A stretch of DNA of 64,000 bases. It comes from Segatella hominis. Lineage in GTDB: Bacteria; Bacteroidota; Bacteroidia; Bacteroidales; Bacteroidaceae. Each line of letters opens with the position of its first letter. The stretch's first letter is position 1. Positions 53,013 to 60,888 of this stretch are shown here, one piece after another. Location of the stretch: NCBI RefSeq assembly GCF_019249725.2, contig NZ_CP137559.1:2315501-2379500 (forward strand). Reading direction: 5' to 3'. The translations under genes were made by a program, and so were the position numbers. The notes below the pieces were generated by a model. It was not told the DNA's origin, did not search any database, and saw only the letters and a program-made list of their open reading frames with translations.

Positions 53013-53125
53013 AACGTATATCCAACAGAAAGTTACCTCAGAAGAAGCGACTTTCGGATTATAGCAAAAACATTGCTAATGAAGTAATAAAATTAGTACC
53101 AAATAGAAACAAGAAAAATGAATAA
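52988..53125 (+). CDS. 45-aa basic protein, probable overlooked operon gene
   Basis: The ATG frame reads MPRERKALKRISNRKLPQKK and ends VPNRNKKNE. It overlaps the AAA15 gene by 25 nt upstream and the 4TM gene by 8 nt (ATGAATAA) downstream. That 8-nt pattern also joins the next two gene pairs, which argues it is translated. The N-terminus (MPRERKALKR) faintly resembles the start of RloB, the usual AAA15 partner, so it could be a shrunken RloB or an unrelated small DNA/RNA-binding factor. Confidence 0.6.
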   Translation: MPRERKALKRISNRKLPQKKRLSDYSKNIANEVIKLVPNRNKKNE

Positions 53126-53849
53126 AGATTTTTACATATCAATTTTTGGTGACAGGTACGATAGAGAAGCAGTACTTTTCCCTGCATCAGTAACTATTCT
53201 TCTGATAGTATTTGCCTTAGGAAATATACTGCATGGGTACTTGGAACACATAGATGTACTGGATTCTAAGGTACACATGACTATTTTTGCAGTACTTATA
53301 CTCATCATTACAAAAATAATGATGTGGATAATTCGTACACTATCAAAAAACTCAATAGAAAGGCTTACTTATGGGAAAGAGAAGTTAAATTTTCCAACAA
53401 TTTCAATGTTGCTACCTTCATCAAGTATATTGAGCAATGAGTACAAGAATAGAATCCTTTTAAAAGCACAAAAAGATTTTGAAATTGATCTCAACACATC
53501 AATTAGTAATCAAGAAGATGAAACTAAGGTAAGGAAAGTTATTGCTGAAGTTACAAATTTAATCAGGAAAAAAGTAAGCCGCCTTGAGAGAACAGAAACT
53601 TACTTAATTAAGAATATAAGATATGGTAGATGTCGCAACATGATTGGGGGAAGCACAATTGCAATTCTGATACAATTGGTAATAACTATCTATAGTGCAA
53701 TAAAAGGCTATTCTTTGTTTTGTCCAATTATAAGTATTACCATCAGTTGTATGTTGGACCTATACATGTTCTACATATATAAGCAAACTGGTATAGAGTA
53801 TGCAAAAGAACTTTTTGAAAACTATTTAATTTGTAAAAATAATGAATAA
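53118..53849 (+). CDS. Four-helix membrane protein, putative effector
   Basis: 243 aa. Hydrophobic segments lie at about 20-40 ('VLFPASVTILLIVFALGNIL'), 53-71 ('MTIFAVLILIITKIMMWII'), 177-195 ('GSTIAILIQLVITIYSAI') and 202-220 ('LFCPIISITISCMLDLYMFY'). A cytoplasmic helical domain (about 75-172) separates the two hairpins. This 2+2 layout resembles S-4TM/SLATT-type membrane effectors of nucleotide and defence systems, but I do not recognise a specific family. It overlaps both neighbours by 8 nt. A membrane-disrupting or sensing role is inference. Confidence 0.8.
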   Translation: MNKDFYISIFGDRYDREAVLFPASVTILLIVFALGNILHGYLEHIDVLDSKVHMTIFAVLILIITKIMMWIIRTLSKNSIERLTYGKEKLNFPTISMLLPSSSILSNEYKNRILLKAQKDFEIDLNTSISNQEDETKVRKVIAEVTNLIRKKVSRLERTETYLIKNIRYGRCRNMIGGSTIAILIQLVITIYSAIKGYSLFCPIISITISCMLDLYMFYIYKQTGIEYAKELFENYLICKNNE

Positions 53850-54975
53850 CACAAAAATTACTTTTTATCCAGTATCAAATGGAGATACTAATCTCATCGA
53901 ATTTTCCGATGGGAAGAAGATGTTAGTAGATTGCAAATTTAGAGCTTCATCAGAAGAGGATAATGATGAATACAATGTAATCGAAGATTTGTTAACAAAC
54001 AAACTAAAAAAGAAGGTATACGATTTGCCATATTTAAACGCATTCGTATTAACCCACCCAGATGAGGATCACTGTTTGGGATTTTCCTCTAAATTTTTCA
54101 ATGGAAAAAACCCTGCGAAAAAAGAGCCTAGCAAGTCTGAAATAGACAGTAAACTTATCCTTATTGGAGAGTTGTGGTATTCACCACGTGTTTTCACGGA
54201 ACAACAGCAAGAACTATGCGATGACGCAAAGGCTTTCAAAAAGGAAGCAGAACGCCGTATGAAGTTATGGAAGGATAATGATTCCACGAAAGACGAACCA
54301 GGAAATCGAATTAGAATCATCGGATATTCAGACATAGACGATTTGAACGGCATACCTGACAAACGTATTACCGTTCCAGGAAATGAGCTTAATGAACTTG
54401 ATGGCAAATCAACAAAAGATTACCGCTGGTTTATTCATGCACCTTTCAAAGAAGCCATTGAAGGAGATAACAGAAATGAAACAAGTATAGTAATGCAAAT
54501 AAGAATTGATGCTGGGAGCAAATCTGATGTAGGAAAAATTATGCTTGGTGGAGATGCCGAATGGCGAGTTTGGAAGCAAATCATGGAGAAAACAAAAGAT
54601 AACAAGCATATAGTTTGGAATTTATTCGAAGCTCCACACCATTGCAGTTATACATACTTTGCAGATAGCAGAGATGATAAGCCTAGCCAACAGTCAATTG
54701 ATTTCTTAGATAAGATGGAAGGTAATGGTTATGTTGTCAGTTCCTCTAAAACTATAAAAAAGAACAATGATAATCCACCATGCCAAAAGGCAAAAAATCG
54801 TTATCTAGAGCATTTGAAAGAAGAAGAACATTTCTTATGTACAGAAATAGATGGAGTCCAAAAGCCTGTAGTCTTCGAGATTAAATCTGACGGAATTCAT
54901 CTCATTGAAACAGAAAAGGAGAACGATGATCAAAAGCAAAATTCCATTGCACAAAAACCACATTATTATGGATAA
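53842..54975 (+). CDS. Metallo-beta-lactamase-fold hydrolase (ComEC-like)
   Basis: 377 aa, no membrane segments. 'KMLVDCKFRA' and the metal motif THPDEDHCLGF (about 71-81) are typical of the ComEC/Rec2-like MBL branch, which uses HPDxDH. 'KIMLGGDAEWRVW' (about 230-242) supplies a further Asp and 'APHHCSYTYF' (about 266-275) a later His. It may hydrolyse a phosphodiester or another ester. Its stop overlaps the next gene by 8 nt (ATGGATAA). MBL genes beside E1/JAB genes are a recurrent bacterial arrangement; the substrate is unknown. Confidence 0.88.
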   Translation: MNNTKITFYPVSNGDTNLIEFSDGKKMLVDCKFRASSEEDNDEYNVIEDLLTNKLKKKVYDLPYLNAFVLTHPDEDHCLGFSSKFFNGKNPAKKEPSKSEIDSKLILIGELWYSPRVFTEQQQELCDDAKAFKKEAERRMKLWKDNDSTKDEPGNRIRIIGYSDIDDLNGIPDKRITVPGNELNELDGKSTKDYRWFIHAPFKEAIEGDNRNETSIVMQIRIDAGSKSDVGKIMLGGDAEWRVWKQIMEKTKDNKHIVWNLFEAPHHCSYTYFADSRDDKPSQQSIDFLDKMEGNGYVVSSSKTIKKNNDNPPCQKAKNRYLEHLKEEEHFLCTEIDGVQKPVVFEIKSDGIHLIETEKENDDQKQNSIAQKPHYYG

Positions 54976-57133
54976 ATTTTCAGACAATTATTCTCACAAG
55001 ATATCAAATGAAGTTGTTCTTAAATTAAAAGAACAACTTCATTCATATGAATCGTACGAATTACTCGGAAACTCATATGAAATTTTCGAAACGCCAAACA
55101 AATGCTACGCTATTAACACTAAAGTTAGAGTTGATGCAGGTTCTAATTCGCTACTGCGAACTAACGAACCTATCATTATAGAATTCTCCAATATTGAAGA
55201 CATAGAGCTCTCTTACATTAATGTGTATCCTAACAGAAAGGATTTCCCCTATGATAAGCTTCCTCATATAAATTATGCTGTAGGAGAAATGCCTCCTTCC
55301 TTATGCCTTACCAGAGAGAATTTTCTTGATTGGTATGCAGAACACAACTTTGATGATTTCTTTAAATTAATTTCAGAATGGTATAATGATGCTGCTCATG
55401 GTAATCTTATAAAATTTAAAGAGCATGACGCTTACGAACCATTCAGAGCAAGCAAAACCGGCATAATTCTTTTCAAAAAGCCCTGGGAGGATACTGTTTT
55501 AGAAAAGAAAAAACATGCTGGTTCTTTTGTATATTCTGTCAAACGCATTATAGATGATTGTGAAGCATATGAAGGAACTATCGGAAGTCAAAAATACGAA
55601 GGAGATAGTCTTGGCATTCTTCTATACAGAAACTGTGCAATTATTTGCAAAGAATGGTTTATACAAAAGCCTAAGACATGGGGAGAATTGTTGCATTTCA
55701 TTAAAGAAAACGGCTTTGACTTCAATATCAAAAATGTCAGACAAACAATAGAGAGACATCATTTAAAAGACATCAAGAATGTATTTTTCCAGTTAGCATT
55801 TGTCAGACCAGTGAAAGTACTTAATAAAAATACGAGAATAGACTATTTGTATTTCTGCGTAAAATATATAGATGTCAACACCAATAATACGGAAGGTATA
55901 ATCCAGGAGGTTATAACTTATGATATTGCAACAAAAGATCTTGCAAGATACATATCAGCTACCCCAAACAACATATCAAACAAGAAAATTTTAATACTTG
56001 GTTGTGGCGCTATAGGTAGCAAACTTGCGTACCACTTATATAGAAGTGGTATCTGTAATCTTACAATTTGCGACAATGACATAATGGAATCACATAATGT
56101 TTGTCGACATGCACTTTCCAATTGGGACTTTCGTTCCAGCAAAGCTCTTTTGGTAAAAGAACAGCTTGACTCGATGTTTTACCATAACAACAAAACAGTT
56201 GATGCTATAACAGAGAATATCCTCACATGGTTACCCAATCAAAATTTAAAAGAGTACGATTTAATCATTGAGGCTACTGCTTCTACTGCAGTATTTCGAA
56301 TGCTCACAAAAGTAAGCACAAAGTGTAACGTTCCTATTGCAAGATTTGCATTATCTGATGCAGGAAAAATCGGTTTGTTGTACTTAAATTACAACAGAAA
56401 GAACCTGTTATCAGACTATCACATACAGATTGCTTTAGAATCATGTAATAACGAGGACATAAGAAAATGGCTTCAAGATGAAGATAAATATAACTATGAT
56501 TTAATCAGAGTTGGAGAAGGTTGCCATTCCAATTCTATGATTTTAAGTGATGATACTATTAGTACGCATTGCGGAATCGCTTCTAATATAATACGCAATA
56601 TGTTTGCCAAACCTGCACAAGAGAATAAAATATACATATCATTTGCAAACATTGAATATATCGGACAAGTCTTCACAGATGTAATAGATCTTGAAAATTA
56701 TACGAGTATAACATGCGAAAATGATATCTCTTGGACGGTAAGAATAAAATCAGACATTTTAACAGAAATCAGACATAACACCAAAGTTGCAGGAAGAAAT
56801 GAGACAGGGGGCTATCTAATGGGTTCTATTGACCTAAAATATAAAATGATTTATGTCACCCACAACTATACTCCAAGTCATTTATATTCAAACGAGACAA
56901 ACTTAGAGTTGCCTATATCTGAATGGAAGAATGAATATTTGAAGGTTTACACTAGTTCTAACAAAGTGATAGACTATATTGGAGATTGGCATAGCCATCC
57001 TACAGGAACTCTTAAGATGTCAGACACAGACAAATATACATGTAAAGAAGTCTTAAGAGATGAAATAAATGCAAAAATTGGAATATGCATTATTACAAAT
57101 AAGAAGAAAACCCTTGCATATTTATTACATTAA
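54968..57133 (+). CDS. Fused E2 - E1 (ThiF) - JAB ubiquitin-like conjugation protein
   Basis: The frame is open from 54905, but the ATG at 54968 is preferred because it repeats the 8-nt overlap of the other gene pairs; the product is 721 aa. An E2-like domain is at about 60-150 with candidate catalytic C113 in 'PPSLCLTRENFLDWY' and the 'WYNDAAHGNLI' tail typical of bacterial E2s. The E1/ThiF domain is at about 335-580: GCGAIG 345-350 (ATP), D369, and C519 as one possible catalytic cysteine. The JAB/JAMM metalloprotease is at about 595-721: E612, H675-x-H677, S685, D688, the full HxH(x)7SxxD motif. One chain could activate, transfer and remove a ubiquitin-like modifier; no such modifier gene is evident. 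Confidence 0.9.
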   Translation: MDKFSDNYSHKISNEVVLKLKEQLHSYESYELLGNSYEIFETPNKCYAINTKVRVDAGSNSLLRTNEPIIIEFSNIEDIELSYINVYPNRKDFPYDKLPHINYAVGEMPPSLCLTRENFLDWYAEHNFDDFFKLISEWYNDAAHGNLIKFKEHDAYEPFRASKTGIILFKKPWEDTVLEKKKHAGSFVYSVKRIIDDCEAYEGTIGSQKYEGDSLGILLYRNCAIICKEWFIQKPKTWGELLHFIKENGFDFNIKNVRQTIERHHLKDIKNVFFQLAFVRPVKVLNKNTRIDYLYFCVKYIDVNTNNTEGIIQEVITYDIATKDLARYISATPNNISNKKILILGCGAIGSKLAYHLYRSGICNLTICDNDIMESHNVCRHALSNWDFRSSKALLVKEQLDSMFYHNNKTVDAITENILTWLPNQNLKEYDLIIEATASTAVFRMLTKVSTKCNVPIARFALSDAGKIGLLYLNYNRKNLLSDYHIQIALESCNNEDIRKWLQDEDKYNYDLIRVGEGCHSNSMILSDDTISTHCGIASNIIRNMFAKPAQENKIYISFANIEYIGQVFTDVIDLENYTSITCENDISWTVRIKSDILTEIRHNTKVAGRNETGGYLMGSIDLKYKMIYVTHNYTPSHLYSNETNLELPISEWKNEYLKVYTSSNKVIDYIGDWHSHPTGTLKMSDTDKYTCKEVLRDEINAKIGICIITNKKKTLAYLLH

Positions 57134-57237
57134 AATAAGCATAAAAAAGAGTGAGTAAGCAGATACAGATTAGATAAACACTTCCCAATTAACATTACAC
57201 TATCAAACCCAATCTTAATTTATACTCTGTGTTTAAG

Positions 57238-58450
57238 GAGGGTGTGTCATAAGTCTGTGACGCACCCTCTTTGTGTGTTTTTCTGTATATTTTAGTTGAA
57301 TCGTAGTCTTTCTTTACAAGGGGAATCTTATTATATTGTATAGAAACTTTACTTTTCTTGTTTTATCGATAACAAAACTGCGCAAAAGCTCACAAAAGGG
57401 CATAATTGTCCCATACGGTAAAACTGCCCAAATTGAGTTTTATCGTTTTATCCCCAAATGTTTCTTCAAATTGAATCCGATACCGAACAACCCTATGTCC
57501 ATGTAAACCTTGTCCTTTCCGAAATGCCTGAATCGCTTGTAATGCATGTCTTCCTTCATCTGTCCAAACGCAGCTTCTGGCTCTATCGGTCTCTGACTCC
57601 TGTGCTTCATACCTTCCTCTGACGTCAACAGCAAAAATGCTTCCTTTTTATATGCATTCAACTTATGGTTTACATATATGGTTCTGTTACCCTTGGCTTT
57701 CTTGCAAAGACTCCCAAGTGGACAACCTTCACATCGCTGCGCTCTATATAATGTAATGACAGACACATAGCCAGAGTCACTTTTCGTTTGCCGTTGTCCG
57801 CAAGGATTCATGTGTTGTCCCATGGGACAGACGTAATAGTCTTCGTCTTTATTATAGTAGAAATTTGCTTGGTTAAAGACATCTTCCTTGAAAGGTTTAT
57901 GCTGTTCTTTGTGAAATCAGTTGTATTTTACATATCCCACCATCTCTTCCATCTCCATGTACTCATAGTTCTCCTCTGATCCGTATCCTGAGTCTGCGGT
58001 GACGCACTTGGATTGCTTTCCATGTCTTTTTCTGTACTTATCCAAGAAAGGCTTGAATGTCAGGCTGTCCGTTGGATTGTGATAAAGGGCGAAGTTCGTC
58101 CAGTATTGATTCTCCATCGCAATTTGAAGGTTATAAGCAGGTTTGGTCTGCCCATTGTTCATGGCATCTTCCTTGAGTCGCATGAAGATACGCACTTTGC
58201 TGTCTTTTGGTACATAATCATCAAAAGAGTTAGGAAAAAAACTCAATTCGTGCCGAGTTTCAGATTTTATTTGTATCTTTGCCATACTTTAAGAAGTTTT
58301 CTGCAAAGATATACTTTTTTGCGGAAAAACAAAGTCCGAGCTTGTGAAAGTTTGGGCTTTGTTGTAAATAAAAATGTTTTTTAAGATTTCGTATCTGTGA
58401 AAAGGGAAAAAAATAAAAAAGGGTGCGTCACAGACTTATGACACACCCTC
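57238..58450 (-). mobile_element. Decayed IS1182-type element
   Basis: The ends are inverted repeats of about 31 bp sharing GAGGGTGTGTCATAAGTCTG (57238 onward, and complement ending at 58450). At 1213 bp it is shorter than IS1182 elements, which are about 1.6-1.8 kb. The transposase carries an internal deletion and a stop (57440-58285), so it could move only with help. Its right end abuts exactly the right copy of the island direct repeat. No clear target duplication is visible. The 57134-57237 gap before it holds no feature. Confidence 0.85.
57440..58285 (-). pseudogene. IS1182-type transposase, internally deleted and interrupted
   Basis: The N-terminal piece (57917-58285) begins MAKIQIKSETRHELSFFPNS and jumps from 'KDSKVRI' straight to 'FMRLKEDAMNNGQTKPAYNL', so roughly the first third of the catalytic region, including the first acidic residue area, is missing. 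A stop after 'YVKYN' breaks the frame. The C-terminal piece (57440-57823) retains 'CEGCPLGSLC' and 'RPIEPEAAFGQMKEDMHYKR' of the DDE_Tnp_1-type core. Intact family members are about 500 aa. The product is not functional. Confidence 0.88.
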
Positions 58451-58554
58451 TTTTTCTTTTCTATTTTTGGCAACATTTTGGCAACATATTTCAATACTAA
58501 TCTATAGTAACAGCCAAAAGCAAGGTATCATTTTACATACTTTCACACTATTTC
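58451..58554. repeat. Island direct repeat, right copy (104 bp)
   Basis: Matches 32641-32744 with one difference (A for G in CAATRCTAATC). Its left edge coincides with the IS1182 terminal base, so whatever preceded it has been lost or replaced. Sequence after 58564 is unrelated to that after the left copy. Confidence 0.9.
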
Positions 58555-58615
58555 TTGCGATTACACACACCACTTTAGTTTATCCCCATACATAGAGTTT
58601 TTCGCCCAAAACTGA

Positions 58616-59122
58616 AAAAATCACAAAGAAGTTACCATCTATGGCAAGATGATCGATGAGAAATATACCAATCTCTTAAAAACAAACAACTCTTTGTCTC
58701 TAAAAGAGTGTCTTTGGTTAGACGCAGTACAGAAGCATCACCCTATCACTAAAGAAGCTGCCAAGCATCTTTATGACAAAGGTTTGATAGAAGGCCGTGC
58801 ACCTCATTACACCATATCATTAAAAGTAGCCAAACTGACAAACCAGATTGGTCACTACACAAAAGAGAAAGGACTTGCAGAAAATAGTATCCAAAAGCTA
58901 TTATTACAATTGGCACATAATGCTGGAAAAATGGGATTTTGGCGCAGAGATGCATTCGAAAGTCTTCAGCATGTTTTTCCTGCAAATAATAGCCATGATG
59001 AAAAATTACGAAGAATAGGTCGCCTACTAATTAATATGGCAAAAGATGGCCTGCTAACAAAATCACCCAATGGTAAAAAATGGATTATAAGCCAAAAAGG
59101 TGAAGAAGAATTTGGAGCATAA
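58616..59122 (+). pseudogene. C-terminal remnant of an AlbA_2-type protein
   Basis: The frame reads NHKEVTIYGKMIDEKYTNLL and aligns with the gene at 1-759 ('IYGNEINKRYTDLLKTND', 'LIEGEAPHYSISLSIAK', 'LPANKTEEQQLRYVGRLL'). A TGA at 58613 and unrelated sequence before it show that the ATPase and AlbA_2 parts are gone. The internal ATG at 58649 would give 157 aa. A tandem repeat follows the stop. The break lies within about 60 bp of the island's right border, consistent with island insertion or deletion having cut the gene. Confidence 0.8.
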
Positions 59123-59145
59123 GAGCTATCATATTTCAATCGTTA

Positions 59146-59267
59146 TTGCGGTCGTTTGCGGTCGTTTTTGCGGTCATTTGCGGTCATTTGCGGTCGTTCG
59201 CGGTCGTTTGCGGTCGTTCGCGGTCGTTTTTGTGGTCGTTTGCGGTCGTTTGCGGTCGTTTGCGGTT
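59146..59267. repeat. Tandem array of about 11-12 GCGGTCGTTT units
   Basis: 10-bp unit TGCGGTCGTT with variants (TCATT, TTCGC, +3-bp spacers) over about 120 bp, directly downstream of an AlbA_2 remnant. It is open in several frames, so it could once have been a translated linker. Confidence 0.85.
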
Positions 59268-59707
59268 ATATACAAATTCTTATGCAATTAAACAGACACA
59301 CAAATCTGAAGAGAAGAGAGGACCGCAAAAACAGCACTAGCAAATACCAAACAAAAGCAGTGCTATAGGAGTACCGGTTCATGCGCTATAATGGTATAGA
59401 TTGCCGATACTATCAGATTAATAATAGGATATCCAAACAAGGGAAAAATGTGAGTAATTTACGTTACTCAACTTCTTCTCCTGTTCGCAAATTAATAATA
59501 ACTACTGTTTCTTTTAAATATTCTTGACCGACTTTTCTTTTATTAGCTTACCCATCTCGCTTTTCAGTTTCTCGAGTTGTCTTTCACGTCTTTCTTCTTT
59601 GGATAAAGTCGTTATTGTCAGGTCGAGTTTCAACATAGCTTTAATTGTGAGAATTATTTTGTGTTTGCCTTTCGTTGAGTTAGGAACAGAAACCCAGAAA
59701 TCAGCGT
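59268..59707. other. Non-coding or decayed stretch
   Basis: No reliable gene. A minus-strand frame at 59514-59636 (MLKLDLTITTLSKEERRERQ) is charged but lacks a promoter. AGAAACCCAGAAATC near 59688 (RNPEI) is the broken upstream part of the next AlbA_2 remnant. Confidence 0.4.
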
Positions 59708-60160
59708 ATGCAGAACATGTTCCGTATGATAGGCTATGGCGAGAACCTCGGTTCTGGTTTCCCACTCATTCTAAACGCATGGAATGAAAAGCATTGGATA
59801 AAGCCTGAGTTATTGGAACAGCCTGAACTTATGCAAGTTAAATTGACTCTGCATATTCAGAACAAGGTTGCATCTGGTTCATTGAATGACCCAATAAATG
59901 ACCCAATAAACTTGACCGAGAGGCAGAAGATGATTTTGCAGATGTTCTCAGAGGAAAAGAATCTAAGCAGAGAAAGGCTTTGTGAGGAAACTGGATTGTC
60001 GGATGCCACCGCAAAGCGTGAAATAGCATTTCTCAAAAAGAGAGAAGAAATGCTTCTCGCCCAGTTTCCTGATGGTTTGGGGGCTGACGGTTTCTCCAGG
60101 ATGCTGTGCCTCGGCTGGAAGACAGAAAAGGCCGGCAAGAAGCAGGCATATCATAAATAA
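59708..60160 (+). pseudogene. Second AlbA_2-type C-terminal remnant
   Basis: 'MFRMIGYGENLGSGFPLILN' is the GHKL-like G-box region of AlbA_2 proteins. The upstream RNPEI motif is in another frame, separated by a small insertion, so the gene is frameshifted and lacks its first two-thirds. 'SLNDPINDPINLTERQKMIL' is a translated short repeat before a winged helix ('SRERLCEETGLSDATAKREI AFLKK'). A 150-aa product is possible from 59708 but would lack the ATP site. It is the third family member in the window with repeats at this junction. Confidence 0.75.
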
Positions 60161-60186
60161 CTTTTTTGCTGTCATCACGTTCCTCC

Positions 60187-60663
60187 TTATTTTGCTACGG
60201 GAATATAATGCGAATCCTTGATTTCACCAATCACGATGATACTGTGCAGGCTTCCGATGCATTCGATATTTCCCAGCGTGTTGAGCATGAAGTCCTGATA
60301 GGCTTTCATATCGCGGGCATATACCTTGATCTGGAAGTCATAATCGCCGGTGGTGTTGTAGCACTCCGTTATCTGGTCGATGGTCTGCACGGTATCCATG
60401 AATTGCTGAATCAGATCATGGGTGTGCTGCTTGAGCCGGATATTACAGAGCACGATTACGTTGTGTCCCATCTTGTGATGGTCTACGATGGCTCCATATC
60501 GCTGGATGTATCCCTCTCGTTCCAGCCGCTTCTGCCGTTCAAAGGTTGGAGAAGGAGAGAGGTTGACTCTTGCGGCAAGTTCCTTCACGGTGAGTCGAGA
60601 GTTCTGCTGCAACAACTTGAGTATCTTGATGTCGATTTCGTCGAGATTTTCTTCTGTAGCCAT
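60187..60663 (-). CDS. Lrp/AsnC-family transcriptional regulator
   Basis: 158 aa. An N-terminal HTH ('LDEIDIKILKLLQQNSRLTV KELAARVNLSPSPTFERQKR', about 7-46) is followed by a RAM/AsnC ligand domain ('VIVLCNIRLKQHTHDLIQQF', 'VQTIDQITECYNTTGDYDFQ', 'IGSLHSIIVI'). Such regulators sense amino acids and form octamers. The gene diverges from the MetE-like gene at 60889 across 225 nt, so control of that gene in response to methionine or another amino acid is likely. A TATCTTTG -7 box lies 67 nt upstream (60731-60738, minus). Confidence 0.95.
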   Translation of the reverse strand: MATEENLDEIDIKILKLLQQNSRLTVKELAARVNLSPSPTFERQKRLEREGYIQRYGAIVDHHKMGHNVIVLCNIRLKQHTHDLIQQFMDTVQTIDQITECYNTTGDYDFQIKVYARDMKAYQDFMLNTLGNIECIGSLHSIIVIGEIKDSHYIPVAK

Positions 60664-60730
60664 TGTTTCTTTATTTCTGCTTTTACCTGTTCCTGCAGAA
60701 TAATATTCTGCTGATTTGCTTAATTCGCTG

Positions 60731-60738
60731 CAAAGATA
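60731..60738 (-). promoter_or_regulatory. -7 element of the Lrp/AsnC gene
   Basis: Minus strand TATCTTTG. No good -33 partner is seen. Confidence 0.45.
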
Positions 60739-60765
60739 GTATATTTTTCTGAATTACGGAGAATA

Positions 60766-60797
60766 TTTGGAAGATAAAATTCTTCTTCTTACCTTTG
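60766..60797 (+). promoter_or_regulatory. Promoter of the MetE-like gene
   Basis: TTTG (60766-60769), 20 nt, TACCTTTG (60790-60797), a full consensus match about 90 nt before the ATG. Confidence 0.75.
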
Positions 60798-60888
60798 CAA
60801 CCGCAATTCCGGATGCAAAGAGCCGTTTATCATCAGATAATGGCAAATCAAGAGTCATTCATCATTTAAAAATATAGGGGATAAAACA

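Noticed and set aside
54905..54967. Upstream start for the E2-E1-JAB gene
   Set aside because: Would overlap the MBL gene by 71 nt with a basic, non-conserved-looking leader; the 54968 start keeps the 8-nt overlap pattern.
59146..59267. CRISPR array
   Set aside because: Units are 10 bp with no unique spacers and no cas genes in the window; a simple tandem repeat.
59514..59636. 40-aa minus-strand frame MLKLDLTITTLSKEERRERQ
   Set aside because: Charged and superficially protein-like, but no promoter and it lies in decayed DNA; not enough to call.
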